64,000 nucleotides of DNA. Origin: Phycisphaeraceae bacterium. Lineage in GTDB: Bacteria; Planctomycetota; Phycisphaerae; Phycisphaerales; Phycisphaeraceae. Each line of letters begins with the position of its first letter. Within the stretch, counting starts at the first letter, position 1. Where the stretch lies: NCBI GenBank assembly GCA_028277745.1, contig JANQFR010000014.1, forward strand, positions 1-64,000, read 5' to 3'. The notes under the pieces are model-generated. The model worked only from the letters and a program-made list of their open reading frames with translations. It was not told where the DNA came from and did no database searches. Of the stretch, positions 32,857 to 42,307 are shown piece by piece. Made by a program: the position numbers and the translations under genes.

Positions 32857-33975
32857 ATGGACGCCCTCATGACGGACACCCTTGCGCCCGAAGCCAAGCA
32901 ATTCCCCTGCGGCCAATGCGGGGCGTCGCTGAAATTCGCGCCCGGTACGGCGGTGCTCAAATGCCCCTACTGCGGCCACGACAACCCCATCCCCCAATCC
33001 GACGACGATATCGTCGAGCTCGATTTCCACGCCTACCTCCAGCAGCTCGACCAACAACCCGACACCATCGAGGTGATGACCACGCGCTGCGACGGGTGCG
33101 GCGCCGAGGTCGACCCGCCGCCGGACGCCACCGCGTTCGACTGCCCGTTCTGCGGCCACGCGATCAACACCCAGGCCCGGTCGCGCCGGCTGATCAAGCC
33201 CAGGAGCCTGCTGCCGTTCGCCGTCACCCGCGACCGGGGCCGCGAGCTGTTCAAGAAATGGCTCGCGTCGCTTTGGTTCGCGCCCTCCAAGCTCAAGCAG
33301 TACGCCCGGAAAGAGGGCAAGCTCAACGGCGTGTACGTCCCCTACTGGACCTACGACGCCGACACCACCAGCCACTACACCGGCCAACGCGGCGACCACT
33401 ACTGGGTCACGCAGACCTACACCGTGCGCGTCAACGGCAAGACCCAGACCCGCACCCGCCAGGTCCGCAAGACCCGCTGGACCTACGCCAGCGGCACGGT
33501 GTGGCGGAGCTTCGACGACGTGCTGGTCCTCGCGAGCGGCTCGCTGCCCCGCTCGATGACCGAGAGGCTCGAGCCGTGGGACCTGCACAACCTCACGGCG
33601 TTCGACGAGGCTTACCTCGCCGGTTTCCGCGCCGAGACGTACCAGGTCGACCTCGAAGGCGGCTTCGTCAAGGCCAAGGACATCATGGCCGGCGTGATCC
33701 GCGGAGACGTCCGCAGCGACATCGGCGGCGACGAGCAGCGCATCCACTCGGTCAAAACCCGGCATGACCACATCACCTTCAAGCACCTGCTGCTGCCGAT
33801 CTGGATCAGCGCGTACCGATGGAAAGACAAGGTGTACCGCTTCGTGATCAACGGCCGGACGGGCGAGGTGCAGGGCCAGCGGCCGTGGAGCTTCTGGAAG
33901 ATCACCGCGGCAGTGCTGGCCGTGCTGGCCGCCGTCGGGGGCGCCGCGGCGGTCGTGATGGCGGTCAACGCGTAG
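32857..33975 (+). CDS. double zinc-ribbon membrane-anchored protein (YdjG-like)
   Basis: 372 residues; start at 32857 or at the Met four codons later. Two zinc ribbons: FPCGQCGASLKFAPGTAVLK with CPYCG, and RCDGCGAEVDPPPDATAFDC with CPFCG (residues about 15-105). A beta-rich domain follows (LLPFAVTRDRGRELFKKWLA; YVPYWTYDADTTSHYTGQRG). The C-terminal membrane helix is at about 345-370 (ITAAVLAVLAAVGGAAAVVM), leaving most of the protein in the cytoplasm. It lies 51 nt after the SPFH gene and is probably co-transcribed. Exact function unknown. Confidence 0.85.
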   Translation: MDALMTDTLAPEAKQFPCGQCGASLKFAPGTAVLKCPYCGHDNPIPQSDDDIVELDFHAYLQQLDQQPDTIEVMTTRCDGCGAEVDPPPDATAFDCPFCGHAINTQARSRRLIKPRSLLPFAVTRDRGRELFKKWLASLWFAPSKLKQYARKEGKLNGVYVPYWTYDADTTSHYTGQRGDHYWVTQTYTVRVNGKTQTRTRQVRKTRWTYASGTVWRSFDDVLVLASGSLPRSMTERLEPWDLHNLTAFDEAYLAGFRAETYQVDLEGGFVKAKDIMAGVIRGDVRSDIGGDEQRIHSVKTRHDHITFKHLLLPIWISAYRWKDKVYRFVINGRTGEVQGQRPWSFWKITAAVLAVLAAVGGAAAVVMAVNA

Positions 33976-34000
33976 GCGCCGCGGGGTATCATGCGCCATC

Positions 34001-34615
34001 ATGAACCAGCCGGACGACGCGTTACAGGTTGAACCGATGTCGGGCGCGGCGATCGCCGAGGCGATCCCGGCGCTGGCCGAACTGCGGATCCAGGTCTTCC
34101 GGGAGTGGCCGTACATCTACGACGGCGACCTCGATTACGAGCATTGGTATCTCGGCAAGTTCGCCGCCACGCCCGGCGCGGTGCTGATCGCGGCGCGTGA
34201 CGGCGAGCGGATCGTGGGGGCCTCGACCGGCGAGCCGATGATCCACGCTCACGACGCGTTCAAGCAGCCCTTCATCGACCACGGCTACGACCTCGAAACG
34301 GTGTTCTATTTCGGCGAGTCCGTGCTCCTGCCCGAGTACCGCGGCCGGGGGGTCGGGCATCGGTTCTTCGACCTGCGCGAGGCCCACGCCCGCGCGTGGG
34401 ACGGCATGAAACTCACCACGTTCTGCGCCGTCGACCGCCCGGACGACCACCCGCTCCGCCCCGCGTCGCACCGGCCGCTCGACCCGTTCTGGCAGGGCCG
34501 GGGCTACACGAAACGGCCCGAGCTGACCTGCGTGTTCCCGTGGAAAGACGTGGACCGCGACGAAGAAACCGAAAAACCACTCACCTTCTGGACGCGGCAT
34601 TGGCCGCTGCGCTGA
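34001..34615 (+). CDS. GNAT family N-acetyltransferase
   Basis: 204 residues. N-terminal substrate part QVEPMSGAAIAEAIPALAEL and RIQVFREWPYIYDGDLDYEH, then the acetyl-CoA pyrophosphate-binding loop VLLPEYRGRGVGHRFFDLRE (R/Q-x-x-G-x-G/A motif). FYFGESVL precedes it as beta-4. The gene follows the YdjG-like gene by 25 nt, same strand. Substrate unknown; FREWPYIYDG is a recurring start in uncharacterised members. Confidence 0.85.
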   Translation: MNQPDDALQVEPMSGAAIAEAIPALAELRIQVFREWPYIYDGDLDYEHWYLGKFAATPGAVLIAARDGERIVGASTGEPMIHAHDAFKQPFIDHGYDLETVFYFGESVLLPEYRGRGVGHRFFDLREAHARAWDGMKLTTFCAVDRPDDHPLRPASHRPLDPFWQGRGYTKRPELTCVFPWKDVDRDEETEKPLTFWTRHWPLR

Positions 34616-34716
34616 TCGTAAGGGGCGTCAGCGGGGCGTGACAAGCGTCCTCACCGTTCATGAACACGAGGCATTTTTATCACCCCTTCCGAAGCGGGAT
34701 CCGGTATAATACCGAT

Positions 34717-37239
34717 ATGTCACGTGTCATAAGCATAAAATCCGTCGTTGCATCTCTGGCGGCCGCCCTCCTCGCTCACGCCGCCGCCGCCCGCGAACCG
34801 ATCACGATCCTCGTTCCCGAGGACCCTCGAGCCGTCCTCGAGAGCGCCGTCGACGATCTCGAGGACACCCTCCAGCGCATGACCGATCGCCCGGTCCGTC
34901 GCGAAACCGAGCTACAGGACGGCTCGGACGCCGCGATCCGGCTGGTTCGCCTCGACGAGCACGAGGCGGACCACACCCCGCTGGCCGGCCGGAACGTCGA
35001 GGCGTTCCACATCCATGGCGAGGCGGGCGTCGGAGTCGTGATCTCGGGCCGTACGGACGCGGCGCTGGCTTACGGGGTCTACGACTATCTGCGCGCCCTG
35101 GGGGTGAGGTGGCTTCTGCCCGGCGATGCGTGGACGATCGTGCCTGAGCGCGACGCGTTCGTGATCGACTTGGACGTGATGCGCGAACCGACGATCCTGA
35201 CGCGCCGCTTCTTCTGCAACGGCGGGTTCGGCGGACGGCTGGGCATCGACCCCGACATGACGGTCCAGACGGCTTGGCAGGACTGGATGCGGCGGCAGAA
35301 CTTCGGCGGTCCGCAGCGCATCGGCGGTCATGCCGGCGAAGGCTTCAACCTCGCCCACAAGGAAACCCTCGAAGCCCATCCCGAGATGCTCGCCGAGATC
35401 GATGGCGAACGACAGCCCTTCGCCCTGACGACCAAACACTGCCTGAGCAACGAGTCGCTGGTCGCCCTGTTTGTCGAGGACCGGCTGAAGAAGATGCAGA
35501 CGCGGGTCGAGCGCGACCCCGACTCGCCCGCCTCGTTTGCCGTGTCGGTCGACCCCGCCGACGGCGGCGGTCATTGCACGTGCGAAAGCTGCCTGGCGAT
35601 GGGATCGGTCTCGGATCGCGTCTTCGGGCTGGCGAACCGGGTGGCCCGCGCCGTGGCGGAGGCGTTCCCCGGCCGATACGTGAGCCTCCTGGCGTACAAC
35701 CGCCACGCGGAAGTGCCCACCTTCCAGCTCGAGCCGAACGTCTACGTCATGTTAATCCCGTACGCCTTCCAGCAGACGGGCATGGACAACGAAACCTTCA
35801 TCGCGGAGTGGTCCAAGAAGGTCAAAGATCGAGCGATTTATGACTACTGGTCGAACACCGACTGGTCCTACGACCAGCCGACCACGAGCCTGCTGCAGAA
35901 AGTCGGCCCACGGATCCGCGACTGGCAGGCGGCCGGGATTCAGAACGTGACGCTTGAAAGCACCGCGAGCGCCGGTTCGATCGGGGCTCCGATGTGGGTG
36001 GCGTCTCGGATGATGTGGGGCGACCCACGCGGTCCCGACGAGTTGCTCGCCGAGTTCTGCGTCACGGCTTTCGGCGACGCGGCCGAACCGATGCAGCGCA
36101 TGCTGCTGCGCTGGCATAGCAAGGGGTACATGGCCAGCCCGCAGGAACTCGCGCTGTCATTTCGGGACCTCGAAGAAGCGTACGCCCTCACCGACGCCCC
36201 GGACGTGCTCGCCCGCCTGGACGACATGACCCGCTACGTCCAATACCTCAGACTTTGGTACGAGTACCGCAACGTCCACCGCAAGACCGACGGCCAACTC
36301 AAAGCCGCCTTCGACCTGTGCGATTACCTCTGGCGGATCCACCACACGAAGATGGTCCACAGCTACCGGCTGGTTCACTTGATGGGATGGGTGCAAGAGC
36401 GTCCGAATCACGAGAAGATTTTCGGGGCCTACCCCCTGCGGGACCGCCACCACGAGAACTGGTCACGGTTCAAGCCTGTCCCGCCGCACGAGGTCCGGGG
36501 CTATGTGGCCCAGGGTGTGGCGGACTACCGGCCGGTCACCTACCAGCACCGCGAATTTTCAGACGACCTCGTGCCGATCGTCGACGTCGCGCCGACGCCG
36601 GCCGACGTCGAGGAGGCCACCGCCCTCGTCAGCATGACCGGCATGCGAGGGCGCCACGAGTTTGTCTTTCATGCGCCGCCGGGCATGTCCCGGCTGCAGA
36701 TGGCCATCACCGCGCCACGGGCGGCTCCCGAATACCCGGGCACGCTCATGCAGCTCTTTGATGAGCACGGGGAGCTGATCCATGAACGCCGGCTCCCCAA
36801 CGACGTCAAGCTGCACCGTTTCGCGATCGAGCTCCCGTCGCCCGGCCGGTATCGGTTGAGTTGTTACGCCCAGACCATCGTTCGCTTGCACGTGCCCGTC
36901 GCCCTGTCGATCGCGCAGACCTCGCCGTTGGTCTCGTCGTCTCCTTCAAACCGCTTGTTCTTCTACGTCCCCGAAGGCCAACAGAACGTGGCGATGTTCG
37001 TCCCGAGCAGCCTGGACGTCATCCTGGAAGACAGCGATCGACAGCGCATCGACCTTGGCGGCCATCAGAAAGACTTCATCGTGGCCGAGGTGCCCGAGGG
37101 TCGGGACGGGGAAGTGTGGTCGATCCGCAACGTGGCCGGGCACCGACCCCTGCGGATGCTGAACCTCCCGCAAGCCCTCTCTCGGACGCCGCACGGCGTG
37201 CTGGCCCCATCCGAAACGCTCGGGCCGCGGAACGACTGA
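34717..37239 (+). CDS. secreted DUF4838-type glycan-associated protein
   Basis: 840 residues from ATG 34717; an ATG at 34660 in frame gives 19 extra residues but spoils the signal peptide (IKSVVASLAAALLAHAAAAR). TATAAT at 34705-34710 lies only 6 nt before the chosen start, so the mRNA may be leaderless. Residues about 20-125 resemble the N-terminal domain of alpha-glucuronidases and GH20-like enzymes (AYGVYDYLRALGVRWLLPGD). Residues about 220-560 form the DUF4838 barrel (DPADGGGHCTCESCLAMGS; YDYWSNTDWSYDQPTTS). The last 250 residues are beta-sandwich. Family function is not established; a glycoside hydrolase role is likely. Confidence 0.8.
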   Translation: MSRVISIKSVVASLAAALLAHAAAAREPITILVPEDPRAVLESAVDDLEDTLQRMTDRPVRRETELQDGSDAAIRLVRLDEHEADHTPLAGRNVEAFHIHGEAGVGVVISGRTDAALAYGVYDYLRALGVRWLLPGDAWTIVPERDAFVIDLDVMREPTILTRRFFCNGGFGGRLGIDPDMTVQTAWQDWMRRQNFGGPQRIGGHAGEGFNLAHKETLEAHPEMLAEIDGERQPFALTTKHCLSNESLVALFVEDRLKKMQTRVERDPDSPASFAVSVDPADGGGHCTCESCLAMGSVSDRVFGLANRVARAVAEAFPGRYVSLLAYNRHAEVPTFQLEPNVYVMLIPYAFQQTGMDNETFIAEWSKKVKDRAIYDYWSNTDWSYDQPTTSLLQKVGPRIRDWQAAGIQNVTLESTASAGSIGAPMWVASRMMWGDPRGPDELLAEFCVTAFGDAAEPMQRMLLRWHSKGYMASPQELALSFRDLEEAYALTDAPDVLARLDDMTRYVQYLRLWYEYRNVHRKTDGQLKAAFDLCDYLWRIHHTKMVHSYRLVHLMGWVQERPNHEKIFGAYPLRDRHHENWSRFKPVPPHEVRGYVAQGVADYRPVTYQHREFSDDLVPIVDVAPTPADVEEATALVSMTGMRGRHEFVFHAPPGMSRLQMAITAPRAAPEYPGTLMQLFDEHGELIHERRLPNDVKLHRFAIELPSPGRYRLSCYAQTIVRLHVPVALSIAQTSPLVSSSPSNRLFFYVPEGQQNVAMFVPSSLDVILEDSDRQRIDLGGHQKDFIVAEVPEGRDGEVWSIRNVAGHRPLRMLNLPQALSRTPHGVLAPSETLGPRND

Positions 37240-37251
37240 CCGCCGCCCGGA

Positions 37252-38475
37252 TCAATCGGCGTCCACGGCAACGCCCGTGATGCCGAACGCCAGGTCCCAC
37301 GAGCCGTCGCCGGACAACACGTGGTCCGCCCAGTCGCCCGTTGTCTGAAGCAGGTAGGCGCGGTCTAACCCGCCATAGCCCGACAGGGCGCCTTGAGGGA
37401 CGCCGCTGGGAGGAAGCGTCACCACCAGCATGGCCCGGCCTTCCACCGCGTTGACGTCGCCCGGCTCAAGCGAAGGATCGGCCTCCAAAGCCCAGGCAAT
37501 CGTCAGGGCGTAGGCTTTACCGGATTCGATACGAACCTGTGGATGTAACGCGAGTTCGTAGGACGCGGCGGCGAGATCCGCCTGTTGCGGCGTGAGCTCG
37601 GCCGAGGCGAGCGGTTTCGCTTCAGGCGAGGTCAACAACGCGGCGTCCCACAACTGGACGATCAGGCTGCCGCGCGGTTGATGCGTCACCCGCAGCGGCA
37701 GCATGATACGGTCGGCGAGCAGCGCCTTGCCGGCGGGGACTTCGCCGTCCTGCACCCTGAACACCTGCGCGAAACGCCGTTTGAGGTGCGCTTCGCTCTC
37801 GCTCATCGCCAACGCCGGAACCCGCTGGGCCAAGGGCTGCCCGACGCCCTGCACGCCAACGCCGCGATGCGTGAGGATGAAGAAAGGCGTCTTCTCCACC
37901 ACCTCGACCCGGCCGTCGAGCCAACGGAGCATCGCCAACGACGCATCGGGTCGGCCGGCGTAAGGTGTGCGGTCGATGAGTGGCCCGCCGCCGGCAAAGA
38001 GGCCGAACCGTATCGGGTCTCGCCCCGGGCTGGAAACACGAACACGGTAGACCTTGCCGGGATCGAGCGTCGCCATCCCGGGAAAGCGAATATGAGCAAA
38101 GGAGGTGTTGCGCTTTTGGTTTTGGGGGGTGTGAAGCGCCGACAGAAGCACCCGGTCGTGCGGGTCCATCAACTCAAAGAGGAGAGCGGCGTTTTCCAGG
38201 GCCTCCGGTTGATCCTTGTAAAGATGCAAACAGATGATCAGACCGTCGACGGGCGTGCGTTCGAATGAGGTAAACCGGAAGCCCACCGAGTCCGCCGAAG
38301 GGGGGCCGGCGATCAGGGCGCTGGTGGCGCGTAAAGCGTGGTTGCCAATCACGACCCGCTCTTCTTCACGGGGAGTTGAAGGATCTGCCGACGCAGGGAT
38401 CGCCAGAAAACCCGTCGCGCCGAGGCAAACGACGACCCGCGACACCATTTTGATCAAGCCACGCTTTAGCCTCAT
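37252..38475 (-). CDS. secreted beta-rich protein of unknown function
   Basis: 407 residues; GGAGG precedes the ATG at 38475. Signal peptide GLIKMVSRVVVCLGATGFLA ending at ASA. The rest has repeated strand-like segments (MATLDPGKVYRVRVSSPGRD; VRIESGKAYALTIAWALEAD) and no catalytic motif that I recognise, suggesting two or three beta-sandwich domains. It is convergent with the DUF4838 gene (12-nt gap) and divergent from the large lyase. It could be a carbohydrate-binding or envelope protein. Confidence 0.7.
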   Translation of the reverse strand: MRLKRGLIKMVSRVVVCLGATGFLAIPASADPSTPREEERVVIGNHALRATSALIAGPPSADSVGFRFTSFERTPVDGLIICLHLYKDQPEALENAALLFELMDPHDRVLLSALHTPQNQKRNTSFAHIRFPGMATLDPGKVYRVRVSSPGRDPIRFGLFAGGGPLIDRTPYAGRPDASLAMLRWLDGRVEVVEKTPFFILTHRGVGVQGVGQPLAQRVPALAMSESEAHLKRRFAQVFRVQDGEVPAGKALLADRIMLPLRVTHQPRGSLIVQLWDAALLTSPEAKPLASAELTPQQADLAAASYELALHPQVRIESGKAYALTIAWALEADPSLEPGDVNAVEGRAMLVVTLPPSGVPQGALSGYGGLDRAYLLQTTGDWADHVLSGDGSWDLAFGITGVAVDAD

Positions 38476-38694
38476 GGATACCTCCAGAACGTGACGCCAG
38501 CCGCGATGACCCGTAAGCCGCGCCCGGCAGCAACGTGTCGCTGCAGACCAGGCCAGGATCTGAATATGAATCGTGTCATATCAACTGCAGATGATAAGGC
38601 GACCCGTCGAGCCTGTCGAGCGCCAGCGCTGTCGCGGGCTAAAGGGACCCGAACTCAAGAGTTTCCCGGGCAATGAAGCGTGCGCCGTTTTTAT

Positions 38695-38704
38695 CAAACG
38701 CTTG
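38695..38704. promoter_or_regulatory. candidate LacI operator upstream of the large lyase
   Basis: CAAACGCTTG with flanks TTATCAAACGCTTGTTTA is the reverse complement of the module C site at 45454 over 16 bases (AACAAGCGTTTGATAA). A weak TTGTTT/TAAAAT promoter pair (38703-38729) overlaps and follows it, about 65-90 nt before the lyase start. The rest of the 319-nt gap (38476-38794) has no gene. Confidence 0.55.
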
Positions 38705-38794
38705 TTTAAAGAAAAATATAGGTTAAAATGCGTTTTTCCTCGAAAAACCCTATCACAGACCTTGCGATGACGTGAGGGTCGGCGGGAGCCCGGC

Positions 38795-41700
38795 ATGCTG
38801 AAACAAACCATTGTTCTGAACTGTTGCGGCCTGGTACTGTCCGCCGCCACCGCGATCGCCGCGGACGAACCGCCGGGCAACAACGCCGCCCTGATCACGC
38901 TGGGCGCCCGGGTGCAGGTCCACTCCGGCGGGGCCGGCGGGCTCAACCAGCGTTGGGCCAAACCCAGCGACCTGATCGCAAACCACCGGCGGCCCAAAGG
39001 CCCAATCATTAACAACCTGCAAGACGCCACCGTCACCGTGTATCTGCCGACGCCGCTGGACGTGACCCGTGTGGGCGTCCGCCAGGGAGATTACCGCAAC
39101 GGCTTTGCGATCGCCAAAGATGTCGAACTGACCAGCCCCGACGGCCCGACACGCCGGGCGACGCTTGAACGCGAACCGGGCAAACTCCAGTGGGTCGACT
39201 ACCCGGCCACCACCCAACAGATCACGCTCCGCATCGTCTCGGCGTACCCGGCGGGCAACGGCAAGGACGTGGGTTACGGCTCACTGACCCAGGTGCAGGT
39301 CGATGTCCGTGATGACCTGGCCCAGCGTTACGCGACGCCCGACGACTACACCGACGGCCCGGTGTTGATCATGCCCACGCCCAACCAAGCCAGCGGCAAC
39401 GCGCAGGTGATCGGCAAGCCCCGCAAGGCGACGCAGCACCCGCTCTCGATCTGGGATCAACAAGATATCGAAGACCTGCGCCGCCAGACGCGCGAGCACG
39501 GAGCCGGGCGGCGTGCGTTGCAGGGCATCATCGAATTCTGCGAACAGGCCATCGCCCGCCCCATCCCCGTGCCCGAGAAGAAAGACGACGGCCTGGACCG
39601 CAGCCTGTGGGCTCAGCACAACGCCGTCGCCACCGGCATCGCCAACCTCGGCATCGGTTACGCGCTCACCGGCAACACCGCCTACGCCCACGAGGCCCGG
39701 CGCCTGCTGCTCCGCCTCGCGGAGCTGTACCCCGATTGGCCGATCACCGGTCATCCCAAGATGCGGCACGACAAGTCCAAGTGGTCCTGGCAGCGGCTCA
39801 ACGACGCGATCTGGCTCATCCCCGCCGCCTGGGGGTACGACCTGATCCGCAACGCACCGTTCATGACGGACGCGGACCGCGAGAAGATCGAACAGCGGTT
39901 TCTGTTGCCGTGCACCCGATTCATCATCCGCAGCGGCGGGTCCATCGACTCGGCGACCAACTGGTCGGTCATCTTGAACGCGGCCGCCCTGCTCACCGCC
40001 CGGGTGTGCGGCGACGAACAGCTCTATCAGACCACGCTGTATGGCAAAAACAGCGACCAAGAAGGCGGCGTTTATTTCCACCTCGACCACGGCATCGATG
40101 AGGACGGCCTGTGGGCCGAGGGCGCGATCGGCTATCAGTTCATGGCGATGCGGGGGCTCTTGGTGATCGCCGAGACGCTGTGGCGCGACGGCATCGACAT
40201 CTACAGCTATCGTGACAACCGGCTCAAGAAGCTGTTCGATTCGCCGATCTGGTACGCCTACCCAGGCGGCCGGGCGACGCCCGCCATTGAGGACACCAAC
40301 AGCGTCTCGCTGTTCGGGCGTGACGCCCATCTCTACCAGTACGCCCTGCGTCGCTACGGCGACCCGACCTACCACGCCATCCTCGGCCGCGTGACGCCTT
40401 CGCTGACGTCAGCGTACAACCTGTTCCTTCCCGCCCGTGAGTTCGTCGATGTCGAGGCCGTCGACCTGCCGCGCGTGCCGTCGATCCGCTTCCCCGGCTC
40501 CGGCTTCGCCATCACGCGCACCGGCGACGGCGATGACGCGAAGTACCTCATCCTCGACCACGGCCCGTTCCGCAGCCACGGCCACCTGGACAAGCTCGGC
40601 TTCAACCTCTTCGCGCTGGGGCGGGAACTGTTCGCCGAGGGCGGCATCGCCTGGTACACGCAGGACATCTACCGCCGGTACTACAGCACCACCCTGGCCC
40701 ACAATACGCTGAGCTACGACGGGCAGAACCAGATCCCGCAGGCCGGCCGGCTGGAACACTTCGCTCAACGCGGCGATCTGGCGTTGATCCGCGCCTCGGT
40801 GAGAGACGCCATCCCCGCCGCCATCCTCGACCGCACGATGATCCTCTCCGGCACACGGCTCTACGACCTGTTCCACGTCCGCGGCGGGATCGCCTTCACA
40901 CTGGACCTGCCCTATCACGCTCACGGCGAGTTGGCCGTCGATCTGCCGATGAGCCCCTGGGCCGAGCATCCCGCCGATCAACCGGGTTTCGCTTATTTCG
41001 CCGAACCCACCCATGCCGCGACCGACGGCGAATGGACCGCGGCCTGGACCGTTGATAACGGTCGAGCCGTCGCGCACTTCGTCGGCGAGCCGGGGACCGC
41101 CGTGGTGCAAGCCGTCACGCCTAAGGGGTCTGCCGACATGGGAACCGCCATGCTGCGCCGCGAAACCGATCGCACCACGTTCGCCGGCGCCATCGACCTG
41201 ATCGCCGCCGACCGCGAGCCGACCATCGCGTCGGTCCGCAAGATCACACCGGACGCCCAGTCCTACGCCATGCGCGCGGAGCTGACCGACGGCGGCTATG
41301 AAATGGTCATGACCTGCTACGACGCCGGCGCGCCACGCCGGTTTGGCGACTGGACCACCGACGCCCGCACCGCGGTGGTAGGCGTGCACGGCGGCGAATG
41401 GCGGTCGGCGATCATCGCCGGCGGCACACGCCTCACCGGCCCGGCCGGCTCGCTCACGCTGGCCGAGCCCGGGTTGGTGACCTATCGACAGGTGGCGCCA
41501 CGCCTGGTGGAAATCGCCAATGCCGGCCCGTCCCCGACCACCGTCACACTGACCGCGCCGCCGTGGGTCGACACGGCGGAGATGGTCTCCGTGCAAGGCG
41601 ATCGCCGACCGCTGGCGGTCCGCCAAGGCCAAATCACGGCGACCCTACCGGCGAGGGCCGGCCTAGAGATGCGCGGGGCGGGGCAACCGTCTGTCGCGGA

Positions 41701-42304
41701 GCACGAGGACCGGATCCGCCAAGCCGCGCTACAGGCAGCGCACGCCCGGGAACAGGCTGAGCTAAAACGTGTGCAAGCCCTCGCGGATCAGCAGCAGCGC
41801 GAAGCCGCCGAGCAGGCGATGCCCGACGGCCACTTCGTGCTCATCCAGGCCGAAGACTTCATCAGGCAAGGCGGCGGCAAAGTGTCTATCGCCAAAAAGA
41901 AAACCGCGATGTTCGGCGATTCCATCTCCGGGTGGGATAACCGAGGGCACTGGTTGGAGTACGCCTTCGACATCGAACACCCCGGGCTGTACCAGGTCGT
42001 GTTCAAGTATTGCCGGGAAGGCGACGCCATCGAGCGGACGATGACCCTCAACGGCGAGGCCCCCGTGGAGCCAGCGCAACGCATGATGTTTGACGGCACA
42101 GGGGGCTGGGCCAACGGCTCGGACGACTGGCGGCTGCACACGCTGCGCTGGCCCGGGCTCGACACGCCTGCCCTGATCCGCCTGGATCGCGGCACACATA
42201 CGCTGCGTTTGACGAACCCCGTCGGCGGGGGGCTGAACCTCGACTATATCGTGTTGGCCAGCCCCACCATGAATGTGCAACGCGAAGCGGTGGAGCAGCC
42301 GTGA
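38795..42304 (+). CDS. large secreted heparinase II/III-like polysaccharide lyase with CBM
   Basis: 1169 residues from ATG 38795 with signal peptide KQTIVLNCCGLVLSAATAIA. Residues about 30-170 form a discoidin-like beta-sandwich (YLPTPLDVTRVGVRQGDYRN). Residues about 215-600 form an alpha/alpha toroid with WSWQRLNDAIWLIPAAWGYD and the lyase-type core RSGGSIDSATNWSVILNAAA. Residues about 570-960 are the heparinase II/III beta-sheet part (LDHGPFRSHGHLDKLGFNLF, with His residues placed as in the family). A charged helix follows at about 968-1010 (HAREQAELKRVQALADQQQR), then a C-terminal CBM35-like domain (FVLIQAEDFIRQGGGKVSIA). Substrate probably alginate or another uronic-acid glycan. The LacI-like operator upstream suggests it belongs to the module C regulon. 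Confidence 0.85.
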   Translation: MLKQTIVLNCCGLVLSAATAIAADEPPGNNAALITLGARVQVHSGGAGGLNQRWAKPSDLIANHRRPKGPIINNLQDATVTVYLPTPLDVTRVGVRQGDYRNGFAIAKDVELTSPDGPTRRATLEREPGKLQWVDYPATTQQITLRIVSAYPAGNGKDVGYGSLTQVQVDVRDDLAQRYATPDDYTDGPVLIMPTPNQASGNAQVIGKPRKATQHPLSIWDQQDIEDLRRQTREHGAGRRALQGIIEFCEQAIARPIPVPEKKDDGLDRSLWAQHNAVATGIANLGIGYALTGNTAYAHEARRLLLRLAELYPDWPITGHPKMRHDKSKWSWQRLNDAIWLIPAAWGYDLIRNAPFMTDADREKIEQRFLLPCTRFIIRSGGSIDSATNWSVILNAAALLTARVCGDEQLYQTTLYGKNSDQEGGVYFHLDHGIDEDGLWAEGAIGYQFMAMRGLLVIAETLWRDGIDIYSYRDNRLKKLFDSPIWYAYPGGRATPAIEDTNSVSLFGRDAHLYQYALRRYGDPTYHAILGRVTPSLTSAYNLFLPAREFVDVEAVDLPRVPSIRFPGSGFAITRTGDGDDAKYLILDHGPFRSHGHLDKLGFNLFALGRELFAEGGIAWYTQDIYRRYYSTTLAHNTLSYDGQNQIPQAGRLEHFAQRGDLALIRASVRDAIPAAILDRTMILSGTRLYDLFHVRGGIAFTLDLPYHAHGELAVDLPMSPWAEHPADQPGFAYFAEPTHAATDGEWTAAWTVDNGRAVAHFVGEPGTAVVQAVTPKGSADMGTAMLRRETDRTTFAGAIDLIAADREPTIASVRKITPDAQSYAMRAELTDGGYEMVMTCYDAGAPRRFGDWTTDARTAVVGVHGGEWRSAIIAGGTRLTGPAGSLTLAEPGLVTYRQVAPRLVEIANAGPSPTTVTLTAPPWVDTAEMVSVQGDRRPLAVRQGQITATLPARAGLEMRGAGQPSVAEHEDRIRQAALQAAHAREQAELKRVQALADQQQREAAEQAMPDGHFVLIQAEDFIRQGGGKVSIAKKKTAMFGDSISGWDNRGHWLEYAFDIEHPGLYQVVFKYCREGDAIERTMTLNGEAPVEPAQRMMFDGTGGWANGSDDWRLHTLRWPGLDTPALIRLDRGTHTLRLTNPVGGGLNLDYIVLASPTMNVQREAVEQP

Positions 42305-42307
42305 GGG

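Noticed and set aside
31495-34116. Long open frame (about 873 codons) on the minus strand
   Set aside because: Antisense shadow of the SPFH and zinc-ribbon genes, which have clear motifs and ribosome-binding sites on the plus strand.
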